A stretch of DNA of 34,635 bases from contig MNCI01019090.1 in assembly GCA_015680685.1 (NCBI GenBank), positions 1,347-35,981 of the forward strand, given 5' to 3'. Source of the stretch: Gnetum montanum. Taxonomy: Eukaryota > Streptophyta > Gnetopsida > Gnetales > Gnetaceae. Of the stretch, positions 1-10,076 are shown one piece after another (the first letter of the stretch is position 1; every line of letters begins with the position of its first letter). The notes beneath the pieces were generated by a model. That model was not told the origin of the DNA. It saw nothing but the letters and a program-made list of their open reading frames with translations, and ran no database searches. Made by a program: the position numbers and the translations under genes.

Positions 1-910
1 AAAAAACATATATTTATAATTATAGAGTTAAATGAGGGTTTGTCTCTATGGAAATTTCTAATCAGTGACTAAAAGCCAAAATCACATGTTTAAACTCTAT
101 GCAATCTCAAATGAGAGAGGCTCATTTGATCACATATATTATACAAAATGATATCATAGTGGAAACCAAGTATAAGGAGAGGGGCACAACTCTGATTTCC
201 AATATTGAATATGGTATTAAAAACTAAAAAGGTATATAAATACACTTTATAAAATTTCTTAAAAGTCATAGAGTGAGCATAACAAAAACAAACCTGCAAC
301 AAGGTTCTAAGATTCCTAAAAGTATAGAAGTAGAAAAATAAAGAATGAAGACAATATGCAGTAAGATTTTTATCCTTTTCCATTAAATTTTTTAGAGATC
401 CTATAATTTTTGGATCTTCTATAGAGCTTTTTAAATTTTTGAATCAAGGGAAGTAACATGTTAAAAGCCTTGGTGTAGTCTTTAAAAATTTTCCTCCATT
501 ATGGAGAATGGATAACATTATTTTTTAAAAAAGCCACTAACTTTAGGTTTTTCCCTCAATGTAACCAAATAATGAATAGAATATCTATGGTGTGCCTTAA
601 ACTACACTTATTATAGGCATGTAATCATAGAAATTTATACATCTTCATGTACTATGTATCTTACCTTGCATTTATTGTAGGCAAGTTATCATGCATGATG
701 GGCATACATACATCATTATCCATTGTGTGTGTGAAAAATTGTAAGTAAATTTCTATAATAATACTGAAAATTCATAAAGAAGAATACTTGAACCTTTAAC
801 CTCTTCTTCATTATTTTAAGTTCATACAAGTATCCTATTTAGTTGCCACCCCTACCTACTAGTGGTTCAACTAAGATCAAGGAACATGTAAACATAGGTG
901 AATATGATTT
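1..910. other. AT-rich intergenic DNA, nothing recognised
   Basis: No frame on either strand shows a recognisable protein, and no RNA gene or repeat structure was identified. The 97-codon minus-strand open frame at 90-383 has low-complexity Phe/Tyr/Leu-rich composition, as expected for chance in AT-rich DNA. Confidence 0.6.
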
Positions 911-943
911 GTGGGGAGGGGGGGTGGGGAGGGCGGGGGGTGG
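911..943 (+). repeat. G-rich tract with G-quadruplex potential
   Basis: A 33-base stretch is made almost only of G runs separated by single A, T or C bases, with at least five runs of three or more G. That fits the simple G4 pattern with one-base loops. It lies directly beside the C-rich (here G-rich, because inverted) end of SINE-like copy a, so it may be an expanded tail of that element. G4 formation is inference. Confidence 0.6.
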
Positions 944-1085
944 TGTTGGAACCCCTAAATAATTGTAATATAGGTACACCAAAAGGTATGTAGTCTAATT
1001 AGAACTTTATAACTTAGCATTGCCCAATAGAATCAAACCCATGACTTGAAGCTTTCAAATCAAGAGTTTAAATGAATACCATCAT
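943..1085 (-). repeat. tRNA-derived SINE-like copy a
   Basis: Read on the minus strand, this copy contains a decayed RNA polymerase III B-box-like word (GGTTTGATTCT, compared with the classical GGTTCGANTCC), then the shared motifs GTTATAAAGTTCTAATTAGACTA and a 3' end of the form GGTTCCAAC followed by a C-rich tail. The same order of motifs recurs in three other copies within 1.1 kb, which is why I treat it as one short repeat family. The 5' boundary is unclear. Confidence 0.55.
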
Positions 1086-1167
1086 CGTGATAGTCATTGT
1101 ACATGCATCCACCAATACAATGTATTTATTATAAGTTAATGCAATTAAAATTGATATGATTTTCTTT

Positions 1168-1300
1168 GGGGGGATGTTGGAATCTTAAATCCCTAAGACA
1201 TATAGTAATACCAACTTTATAATTCATCATTACCTGCCACTACCGAAACCATAACTTAAATCTTCAAAGTTAAGAGTCTTACTAGTAGGCCAACACCTTA
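1168..1300 (-). repeat. tRNA-derived SINE-like copy b
   Basis: On the minus strand it starts with TTGGCCTACTAGTAAGACTC, which resembles a tRNA-like A-box region, and ends in ATTCCAACATCCCCCC. It shares the internal ATTATAAAGTT word with copies a, c and d. The B-box region is more decayed here (GGTTTCGGTAG). No coding potential is seen. Confidence 0.55.
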
Positions 1301-1431
1301 TTGTTAATGCAATCCTGTTTAAATTATTACAGTTGTTAACAACATTTCTAGGATGCTACTATTCAAAATTTATTATTGTGATTCATCTCTTTTTATGAAC
1401 TTCACAACATTCCCTAAGCATACACTTATCT

Positions 1432-1576
1432 AATGTGGTAAAACTCTTGATTTAGAAGCTCCAAGTTAGGGGTTTGATTTTGATGAGCAATGTTGAGTTA
1501 TAAAGTTCTAATTTGACTATATGTATTAGGGGTAACTATTGTTAAATAAGGTTCAGGTTCCAACTCTACCTTCCCC
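1432..1576 (+). repeat. tRNA-derived SINE-like copy c
   Basis: A plus-strand copy reads GGTAAAACTCTTGATTTAGAAGC, then a B-box-like GGTTTGATTTT, then GTTGAGTTATAAAGTTC, and ends near GGTTCCAACTC plus a short pyrimidine tail. It is in inverted orientation relative to copies a and b. Confidence 0.55.
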
Positions 1577-1912
1577 AAAAATTACACTCATCTAATAACT
1601 TATTTTGGATCTTCTAGATCTTCAATATACAAAGACTTGTGAGTGGTTGAATTTTAAATTTTTTATTCTATGAACACTTGGGAGTGACCTCATGTTCAAC
1701 CCTAAATAAAGCTAACAAAAACATATACTATTTTATCATCAATTTGTAAAATGATGACAACACTTTCTTTGGAAGAGGTCAACATATTTCTATTATTAAA
1801 ATTCTATATTTGTTTTTGAAGTCTTTTTCACCATAGTCTTCTACTAGAATAAAGATTATAATTCCTCAGAACTATCATATTGTTTGTCCTTTTTGTAAGT
1901 AAAAACAATGAG

Positions 1913-2052
1913 ATGTTAGCCTACTAGTAAGACTCTTAATTTGAAAGTTCTAAGTCCTAGGATCAATTTTGGTGGGTAATGTTGAGTTATAAAGTTCTAA
2001 TTAAACTATATATCTTGGGGTGTACCTATATTTGAGGGTTCCAACAACCCCC
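1913..2052 (+). repeat. tRNA-derived SINE-like copy d
   Basis: This is the best-preserved 5' part of the family: TTAGCCTACTAGTAAGACTC matches copy b, followed by TAGGATCAATTTTGGTGGG in the B-box position and GTTGAGTTATAAAGTTC. The 3' end is GGTTCCAACAACCCCC. The layout of A-box, B-box, short body and fixed 3' end is typical of a plant SINE. CpG decay would explain TTTGATT in place of TTCGAAT in the other copies. Confidence 0.6.
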
Positions 2053-2169
2053 TTTTGTAAGTGAAAAAAACGTTTCCCCCATCATTTTAAAGAATAACCA
2101 CTTCATATCTCACCTTCCCTTCTTCACATATAGTGGAATAAATTCATTTAGTTTGCTTTAATTACACAT

Positions 2170-3054
2170 ACTCAATAGTTTGTGGGGATGGAAACTTTTC
2201 AAGATTTAAGAGTTCTAACAATATTTGGGTTGTCAAATTAGGAAGGACACTAGAGAAATAAAAAGATCAATACTCCATTAGAACATTTTAACATGTTAAA
2301 TTATGTTCCTATCAATAATCCATTGAAATCACACTTCCAATTGTCAAAAAGGAATGAAGCTCAAACTAAGGATGAAGTTCAAGCTTGGTCATCCATTCCT
2401 TATACTTTTGTTGTAGGAAGTATGATGTATGTAATGGTCTACACTAAACTTGACATTGCCTATGAAGTGGGAGTGGTATCTCAATGCATGAGTAATCCTT
2501 GAAAGAAACATTGAGAAGCTATCAAATAGATACTATAATTCTTGAAAGCTACAATGCACTATTTCTTTTGTTTTGGTAGTTCTTAACCATGTATTGATGG
2601 TCATGTTGATGTAGATTATGCTAGTTGCAAAGATACACGTAGATCTACCGCAAGTTATGTGTTCACTCTTAGTCAAGGAGTTGTAAGTTGGATGTTCCAT
2701 CTTCAATCTCATGTGGTTCTGTCTACTACTAAGGTTGAGTATGTTGCTCTTAGCGAAGGAGCAAAAAAGATGCTATGGTTGAAAAACATGTTATATTGGC
2801 TTGAGCACAATTAACAAAAGTATACATTATATTGTGATAGTGAGAGTGCCTTGTTCTTATGTAGGAATGCAATGTACCATGCTTGAAATAAGCATATTGA
2901 TGTGCGATATCAGTTTGTTCGAGAGTTAGTTGAAACTAGAAAGCTTGATGAATTGAAGATATCCACTCAATTAGATGCTACAGATTTCTTGACAAAGGTA
3001 GTGGTTGGGTTCAAACATTCAGATTATTGCAAAGGCATCAGCATAGTTTCTTGA
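2170..3054 (+). pseudogene. Ty1/copia pol remnant: end of RT plus RNase H
   Basis: This is the 3' end of a Ty1/copia polyprotein. The reverse-transcriptase tail is clear in the open stretch at 2293-2502, with SIPYTFVVGSMMYVMVYTK followed by LDIAYEVGVVSQCMSNP, the block that usually reads VGSLMYAM..RPDIAYAVG..SRFMSNP. After an in-frame stop the RNase H domain follows: DYASCKDTRRSTASYVFTL, VVLSTTKVEYVALSEGAKK, and YCDSESALFLCRN. The Asp, Glu and Asp positions expected of the RNase H centre are still visible. It ends with HIDVRYQFVRELVE and a final stop near 3054. Several internal stops make it non-functional. Everything upstream (gag, protease, integrase, most of RT) is missing, so this is a 5'-truncated copy. 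The family call is secure; the start is approximate. Confidence 0.9.
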
Positions 3055-3115
3055 TGGAATTGACTTTGGAAAGTAGTGCGTATCTTGAAACAAATTTATC
3101 TTCAAGTGGGATAAT

Positions 3116-3535
3116 TGTGGCTATGAAGACAAATTTAGAAAAGAATATTTTAAAATAGACAACAACTATGGTTTATTTTCTTTTCTAGCTATGTTTTTAA
3201 TGGTTATTTATATTCTCTAATTATAATGGCTTATAATAGCCATTGTTAAAAAAATGTTAGTCTAAAGAAGTTGGAATTTTCCATAATTTTATGAGTGGTT
3301 CATTTCTATATAAAGGGTCTTGGGTTCTTGCTTTTTTGTGTGGGTGTTTTGTTGCTCAAACAAGTAGAAAGAGGATTCTTCTCTGAGGGCTGAAGCTTTG
3401 TCTATACCATTGTTATTCTTTTCTAGAGATTAATACACTATGTGCTTTCCCATGAATATTTCTCTTCATACAAAAGCTTTTACCACATAAATCCTGTAGA
3501 TAAATCTTGTAGCCATGTAAAAAACAGAATCAACA
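3116..3535 (+). mobile_element. Probable 3' LTR of the copia remnant
   Basis: Directly after the pol remnant, a purine-rich stretch (CAAGTGGGATA, 3104-3112) matches the usual polypurine tract before a copia 3' LTR. The sequence then starts TGTGGCT and could end at TCAACA near 3535, giving TG...CA termini. A TATA box (TATATAAAG) lies at about 3308. The 5' LTR is absent, so the ends cannot be confirmed by comparison. The right boundary is a guess. Confidence 0.45.
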
Positions 3536-4987
3536 ATAATAGCATAGGGGGTGGAAGGAAAGCAAATAAGTCAATAACTAAAGTAAATGAAATGGACGAC
3601 TTGTCTTACTAAACAACAATTTTTTTATTTTTATTTTCCTGCCTTTTGCAAACCCTCATGATCGATAGAAGGGAAGATAGAAACAAATGAGTATAGCAAT
3701 GCAACCGAGCAAAATACAGAGTAGAGAGACATAAATTTTATTACTCTGAAGGGGAGCTGTCTACGGCAGGCCCTTCTTCTGGGTCCTCCTAACACGTTTC
3801 TCCTTACCATGTGATTTAGTTCTACATTGCATAATACATGCATTCATACGATTTCATGGCTTATTTCAAACCTCAGCAAATGGATTTATTCAAAACCATT
3901 TTTTCTCCGTAAATAACAGGAAACATCGATTCATTCAAAGCCCTTCTTTTTTGCTATGGAATACGAAATCAGCTGCTCAAATCCCCACCTGATTCAACTG
4001 CAATGTTTTAAACTTCAACCAACAGTTACATTATTGGGTTTCTGAACAATTCAGGTCATATAATTGTTTCAGTTTCAAATAAAAATTGGCTGCTTTTTTA
4101 CTTTTAATTTACTCGCATAGGTTTATGAATCACTCCCATGGAGAAAAGAGGGAGACCGGTACACGTGTGTCATTCCTTGTATGCAAAAGGTGAAGCCCAA
4201 AATTTGAGTCATGGATTCAACAGCAAGCATCTTACTGCATTCAAAGACTCCAAAACCAAACTCCTTTGAAATTTAAAGATAAAGTTGCTTTTCAAAAATT
4301 ATAGTTGGCATGGAAGCACACTTTTTCTTTATTAAAATGGAATCAAGCTTTATTGCTTTGAAGACTCATAGGATCTACTACTCTTGGATTTTATTTTACT
4401 CAAAATGGATGTAGTAGTAATTATCAAATGCTTTCAAATGTGAAATTCCATTCCTGTGTTCCAAAATTAAGTACAAAAGTTGCAATTATTAGGTATAGTT
4501 GTTAGGTAGTTACATGTGTTTCTTTCTTGTGCTATGCTATAACTACTCATTTAAAAAAACATTATAATGTTATAAAAAAAAGCCTGTATGATTTATTTTT
4601 TATGCCTCCATTAGTACTTAGTCGATTTGTGGAGTCTATCTTTATTTTTCATGAAAATGTAACATATATTCAATAGATTCTATGGGTGTTTAGATGTAAT
4701 AAAACTTCAATTCAATTCATTTCATTATTATTAAAAAGTATTGGCCTTATACAAAGGGTCATGACATGGTAGGTATAAATACAATACAAAAGTAAACTTA
4801 CAAAGGAAATGACTTGGCATAGGAAAAAGAATTGAGTGTACAATATGGTAAAGTTACTCATAGATGAGGGTGGTGCTATATGGTTTATTTTTTTAAAAAA
4901 ATTATATAAAATAACTTGATACAAGTAGAGTATGACTACTTTCTTATATATATACATTGTTAGAAAAAATTTGAAAATCCAACCTTG
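3536..4987. other. Intergenic DNA without recognised features
   Basis: Open frames here are short and match no family I recognise. Composition is AT-rich with homopolymer runs. Nothing more can be supported. Confidence 0.5.
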
Positions 4988-5076
4988 CCTTTAATGCAAG
5001 AGTGATTAAAAAGGGAGAGAGAAGCTAAGCANCCTTTAATGCAAGAGTGATTAAAAAGGGAGAGAGAAGCTAAGCA
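4988..5076. other. Assembly gap (single N) with duplicated 44-bp flanks
   Basis: One N at 5032 is bracketed by two identical 44-base copies (4988-5031 and 5033-5076). The simplest reading is two contigs with overlapping ends placed side by side without merging. It should not be read as a biological tandem repeat. Confidence 0.85.
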
Positions 5077-6277
5077 CCTCAATATATAGTTAATGGATAG
5101 TCAAAATTGGCAAAGAATGAGAGAGACCAACCAAAGTAAAAATAGGAAAGATGCCATATGAAAGTAAAATGCTAACAGGCCATGAGGATAGCCCATATAA
5201 GGGTGGTTTGTATATAGTCACAAGCACTTCATGAGGGTAGCCTAAATCGCAATGTCAATCCTACTTTTATTCTTTATAGAATTTAACTTTTTATATATTT
5301 TTTATTTTTATTTTTTTAGAAAAATTAATATCAGTATTCTAATTGTATGCTACAGGAATGATGCAAGCATAAGCATATGTGTATTGATTTGTGAAGGCAA
5401 CTTATTAAAAATGCATGACAATCATTTTGAAAAATCTAACATTGTTTAAAACAATATGCAATTTATTAAAAATGAACAATAACCATTTTGAAAATTTTAA
5501 TAATGTTTTGTGATCAACTTTACAATTGAACCAATTGATGCTTGAAAATTTTCTTTTATCTTTTATGGTTAAAATTTGAAATATTCAAATATTTTTGAAA
5601 AATACTAAACATGAAACTAGGTGAGAAAATTTAAGAAACTTTTTTTAAAAATTAGTAAAGCTTCTATAAATAAAGAATACTTCAACCCTGGGCAGTTTGG
5701 CACTTGTCCATGAAAATGGAAACACTTTCTAAAATCAGTATATAAGCTTATTCATTCATTTTTTACGGTATATATTATGTTTTCTTAATCATAACATCTA
5801 AATATAAACTTTTGAATATACTGTTAACTTAAACTATATAATTAAAGTAAATGGAACATTAGAATTATTATTAAACCCGCATAGAACTCTCATATCTATC
5901 ATTCAAATCAGCTATAGGTTAAGACAATTTAAGTACTGTTAAATTGATAATGAAAAATTAATTTTTACAAAAAAGTATGATTTTTTAAAGTATGATTCTT
6001 AAATTAAAAGTTTTCATGGCATTCATGTCGCCTCAGCTGCGTACAGTGCCATGGCGTGGTCGCTGTTGCTTGATTCACCGTTTTAGCTGTTGTCAACTGT
6101 GTCATTTTATGAGTTTTGCTGAAGGTGAGTTTTTTTTAGGAAAATTTGAAAATTTGCAGACTTGTTATCATGAAATGCAGGGATATGATGATAATTGTAC
6201 GAACACATGCATACATGGTCTGGTCTGGTCTGCGGCTTTGGGCTACGTGTCCATTTGCAGTGTCAACATTACGGCTT
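5077..6277. other. Intergenic AT-rich DNA, nothing recognised
   Basis: Only short low-complexity open frames are present. The frame at 5992-6279 has no recognisable domain and runs into the tandem duplication that follows. Confidence 0.5.
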
Positions 6278-6558
6278 AGCATTATTGAGCCATTTTGGTT
6301 GTATTCATAGGGCCCTTTTTGGAAAGTCTGTTCCGGTAGCCCTTTTTTGAAAAGTCTGTGCAACCGTCCAAACCTGTTTCACGTGAATATTTTGATCTAT
6401 TCACAAATCCACGGACAGCATTATTGAGCCATTTTGGTTGTATTCATAGGGCCCTTTTTGGAAAGTCTGTTCCGGTAGCCCTTTTTTGAAAAGTCTGTGC
6501 AACCGTCCAAACCTGTTTCACGTGAATATTTTGATCTATTCACAAATCCACGGACAGC
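6278..6558. repeat. Exact 139-bp tandem duplication
   Basis: Two units, 6278-6416 and 6417-6555, read as identical, and the next three bases repeat the start of the unit. Each contains AGGGCCCTTTTTGGAAAGTC and a nearby diverged internal copy (AGCCCTTTTTTGAAAAGTC). In surroundings this decayed, perfect identity implies either a very recent duplication or an assembly duplication. Confidence 0.9.
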
Positions 6559-7077
6559 TGGAAGGCGTACAAAATCTGGTCCCATATGTGAATGATTAGC
6601 AGTCATGAGCGTTTCGCGTGTAGTATCTAAGTAGTATATTTCCATGCATGTAAAAAAATGGCAAAAGAAGATTTGAATCTGTAACATGTTATTCATGCAA
6701 CTTACCTTTCTATTTGTGCCCTCTTTAAATCATAGTTTTCTAAATCATTGATTTAATAATTAGTTGCTGAGTCAGAAATTTTGTCTACTCAATCAATAAA
6801 CTTTATTCTTACAAAGAAATCAATAAATTTAAGTATCATTTTCATTAACCCTGCTTGCAAGCCCTTAACATCTACCATCTTGTACATGGTAAATGCATAC
6901 GCTCACATTACATTAAATGGACCATCACATTGCCGTAAATGCAAATGCAGACACACTGGGAGGGACCAATTGGTTAAAAGTCCAAGCCCCTCCTATAGGC
7001 ATCACCTTATCTCTTGAGCATTACCTTATCGACTATGCTTTGGGGCAGCTTAGTGTAACAGGCTCCATGGTTTCTCA

Positions 7078-7190
7078 ATTTATATATTCATCACCAGCAA
7101 GGCAGCCTTCATCAAAGCTAGCCTACAACGAGAAACACAAACACAGAGCAGTTAGCACTGGCATCATCGCAGGAGAAGCAGCAGCAGAAG
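7078..7190 (+). promoter_or_regulatory. TATA box and 5' leader of the PLAT gene
   Basis: TTATATATTCA at 7080-7090 lies about 105 bases upstream of the start codon, at a plausible distance for a plant core promoter with transcription starting near 7110-7120. A CCAAT word occurs at about 6965. The leader ends in repeated AGCAGCAG just before AAGATGAAA, which has the favourable A at -3. Confidence 0.6.
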
Positions 7191-7901
7191 ATGAAAATGC
7201 TCATGATGCTGAGCGCACTTTTCCTGTTGCCACTGTTGGCAATGGCAACTGCAACTCGAGTGTCCATGGAGCAGCCAGGCCACCTAGACCACCCAGACGT
7301 AAGTTATGAAACAAGCAATCAATCCTGCATACACGCATTTTATCTTTGGTTATGTTTGATTTGATTTGATGAAGGACGCTAACCCCCTTCATTCGCTGGT
7401 TTGGTCATTGTTGATGGTTTTGTTTTGTCTTGTTCTGTGAAGCATCGTTGCGTGTACACGCTGTTCGTGAAGACGGGCGACTGGCCTTTCGCAGGAACGG
7501 ACTCGGTGATAAGCGTGTCGTTGTTCGACAAGGCAGGCAATAAGATAGTGATTCCGAATTTGAAGAACAGTGGACTCATGGGAGCCAACTGGCATTACTT
7601 CCAGCTTGGAAATCTGGACATCTTCAGCCGAAAGGACAGGTGCCTGAAGTCGGCGCCGTGCAAGATCGCTCTGACTTCAGATGGCTCAGGCATTTTGCCT
7701 GACTGGTTATGCAGCAACGTTCAGGTTACAAAGAGCGCATACAATATGACTTCCACCACCAACTTCTTCAAAGTTGACCAGTGGATCACACCAGCCAATC
7801 CCACCTACATCGTCGATAATTGCCCCGCCAAAAGCAGCATCGTCGCTGAAAGCCACGGCCACGGAGGGCTGCCTCTTCCAATTCAAACTGAATTTGAATA
7901 A
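7191..7901 (+). CDS. Secreted PLAT/LH2-domain (ATS3-like) protein, two exons
   Basis: Exon 1 is 7191-7298 and exon 2 is 7443-7901, joined in phase 0 across a 144-bp intron (GTAAGT donor, CTGTGAAG acceptor). The product is 188 residues. Residues 1 to about 22 form a signal peptide (MKMLMMLSALFLLPLLAMA, then small residues). From about residue 38 a single PLAT/LH2 beta-sandwich follows, of the plant ATS3/PLAT-stress type: CVYTLFVKTGD, GTDSVISVSLFDKAG, LMGANWHYFQLGNLDIFS, LTSDGSG, and a VDNC near the end. Mature cysteines at HRC, DRC, SAPC, WLC and DNC suggest disulphides. Family knowledge: such proteins are secreted or endomembrane, some are stress- or ABA-responsive, and PLAT domains bind lipids or proteins; there is no catalytic site. 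The His-rich tail HGHGG is not typical. Length and intact splice sites suggest a functional gene. Expression cannot be judged here. Confidence 0.87.
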
Positions 7902-8141
7902 CCCGTTTCCTAATCATGTCTACTGCACCACCATCACCACCACCACTACCACTACCTCGACTATTATAATATTATCTTATAAATAATGGAGAGGAGCTTA
8001 TAGATGCACTCTCACTGGTGTATGATGGTCAGGTTGTAGTACCACTACCCACAACCACCCTCCGTGTTACTCATAGTTCTGTAGCCATCCTGGGGGCCTA
8101 TTTAATCATATCTATCTACTGCCTTTGTCATTGTCAATAAA
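7902..8141 (+). promoter_or_regulatory. 3' UTR with CAC repeat and poly(A) signals
   Basis: After the TAA stop the region holds an imperfect CAC/ACC trinucleotide run (about 7926-7960). Two candidate poly(A) signals follow: ATAAATAA near 7979-7986 and AATAAATAA at 8136-8144. Either could terminate the PLAT transcript. Strand and extent are inferred from the gene. Confidence 0.5.
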
Positions 8142-8149
8142 TAATGAAG

Positions 8150-8475
8150 CCTATGGTATTCTAGTTAAGGTTGTGTTGGATAGAGATTTAAGTTTACTTT
8201 TAAATTTTGGCAAGCTTTTCAAAGTAACATGAATACTTAAATTTGATTTAAATTCAGCTTATCATTCACAAATAGATGGTCAATTAGAAAGAACCAACCA
8301 AATTGTAGAAGATATGTCAAGAGAGAGCATGTGCATTAGACTATTAACAAAGTTAAGATAAGGTGTTACCTATAGTTGAGTTGCTTGCAACAACAACAAC
8401 AAAGTTAGTTTTAAGGCTACTTCTTGTGTATTTCTTTATGCTAGACTATGCAAAACCTTTTTATGTTGAGATTTT
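8150..8475 (+). pseudogene. Ty3/gypsy integrase relic
   Basis: A decayed integrase core fragment is visible on the plus strand. It reads VVLDRDLSLLLNFGKLFK, which is the block around the second catalytic Asp (the DRD..F...FW pattern). After a TGA it continues as SAYHSQIDGQLERTNQIVE, which includes the third catalytic acid (Glu in QLERTNQ). After a frameshift, LPIVELL and following residues correspond to the LP.VEFAYN block. No RT or LTR is found beside it, so it is an isolated fragment just downstream of the PLAT gene's 3' end. Confidence 0.8.
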
Positions 8476-8635
8476 TTTGAATACAAACAAATAATCAACA
8501 GACTTGACAAAGCAAACTACCTCACACATCAAAATAATCAGAGATAAGCTCTAGACAACTCGCTGAAAATAGAATAACTAATTACTTAAATATAAGATAT
8601 AGACCTTTAGATTTTGGAGCGAATAATCATTTTTC

Positions 8636-8878
8636 TTGAAAGTTTCACCTCTAAAAGAAATAATGAGGCTTAACAAGAGGGAAAATTTTCTCCTTGCTAC
8701 ATTGAACCCCTTAAAATTTTCAAAAAAATTAGTTGCTTTGATTTACTATCTTAGCTATAAACCTAGTGTCAAAGACAAGCAAGCAATAATGAGATTGTTA
8801 TTTGAAAAACCTAGTGTCAAAGATAGGCAAGTAGTAATGACATTTGTTTGGCAACCAAAGCAAGAAGCAGAATAAACC
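8636..8878 (+). other. Short open frame over a 48-bp tandem repeat, unknown
   Basis: The 79-codon frame contains two imperfect copies of a 48-base unit (from about 8759 and 8807). The encoded repeat is KPSVKDKQAIMRLLFE / KPSVKDRQVVMTFVW. It matches no family I know. It directly follows the gypsy integrase relic and could be more of that decayed element. I do not consider it a real gene. Confidence 0.25.
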
Positions 8879-8879
8879 G

Positions 8880-9914
8880 GGGGAGTTAAAAGACAAAATG
8901 ATCTTCAAAGAAAATGGCAAGGGTGCACTAAAGAACATAGTAGGGTCGGAGAGAGATTGAAAGAAGACATACATATAAAGAGCATGTCCAATTAATCAAG
9001 TAGGAGTCATGTAAGAAAATGTTTAGGGAGGTAAGCTAGCTGCTTAGAATAAGAAGAAAAGAAAATAGTATATTTACCAAATATAAAGATAACAAAAGGT
9101 GCATATGTTCTTAAAAGTATTGAATAGACCCAACAGCCTTGACATCCAAACAACAATGTTTTAAAAGGGTCATGATCACAGTCTTTGAGTATTAGACTAA
9201 ATGTCCAATTCAATTTTGAATTGGCTTCAATGTTGCATTGCATAGATGTCACAATTGATTGCAAATTTCTCAAACTATTGATTTGTAATATTTTGGAAAG
9301 ATAAATAGGTAGCAACTTTTGACACATCTATTTAAGTTGGAGGTGTCAATGATTTGTCATTTTCTTGATCATATATTCAAAGAACATCATGATAATATAA
9401 AAACCTTGTACTAACAATATGTCCTATAGACCTTTAGAATTACATTTTTTTTAATTATATAGATTTTTTACTTTCTTAAAGAAACCTTGATCAGGGCTGG
9501 TAACACAACCTCTTCATCATAGTCCTACCACAAGAACACACATGGAATGACTACAATGTTATACAAGCTATTTACTTCACTACTGCCATACTCCTAAGCA
9601 AGATTGGAAATATATGAGCAAGTTGTTACTAAACCGTATTATACAATTTATTTTCTTAGAAAATAGTATGAAAATAACTATATACGGGCAAAGTATACCA
9701 ACTTTGGTGTATATCTACTGTTGAGCAAAATCTGAAATTTGAGCCTTGTTCCCACAAGTGGAAAGTAAAACGTGTAAAGTGCCTCCCTTCCCATAGGTCA
9801 TGGCCTTTGAGCAATAGGGATGCCACCAACCACATGAATGGTATGAGAGCTTTGGCAAATCTATATCCACATGTCATTAATCACATTAGAAATTCTTTCT
9901 TTTGTAGCTGTCTA
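8880..9914. other. Intergenic DNA, nothing recognised
   Basis: Two minus-strand open frames (9007-9327 and 9656-9877) show no conserved motifs. The segment around 9800-9840 is echoed at about 10100-10135 (AATAGGGATGCCACCAACCACAT against AATAGAGATGGCACCAACCACAT), so it belongs to the locally duplicated block that follows. Confidence 0.45.
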
Positions 9915-10076
9915 TTTGCAACATGATAGATGATGATCCTCAAATATGCATACACTGACAACATTGCATTAAATAAATACAAAGAAAATTTTTATGTTTG
10001 CAACATGATAAATGATGACCCTCAAATATGCATACACACAACATTGCATTAAATAAATACAAAGAAAATTTTTATG
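9915..10076. repeat. 82/80-bp imperfect tandem duplication
   Basis: Unit 1 (9915-9996) and unit 2 (9997-10076) both run from TTTGCAACATGATA to AAAATTTTTATG with a few substitutions and a 2-base deletion in unit 2. The surrounding ACCAACCACAT segment is also duplicated, so the original duplication may have been larger. Confidence 0.85.

Noticed and set aside
1913-1985. Intact tRNA gene
   Set aside because: A- and B-box-like words are present, but the cloverleaf arms do not pair and four diverged copies share a non-tRNA 3' body, so it is a SINE-like repeat.
4988-5076. Biological 44-bp tandem repeat
   Set aside because: The N between identical copies, seen at two other sites as well, points to unmerged contig ends.
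6136-6696. Two minus-strand frames sharing FRK-like segments
   Set aside because: Their similarity comes only from the 139-bp tandem duplication; they are not related genes.
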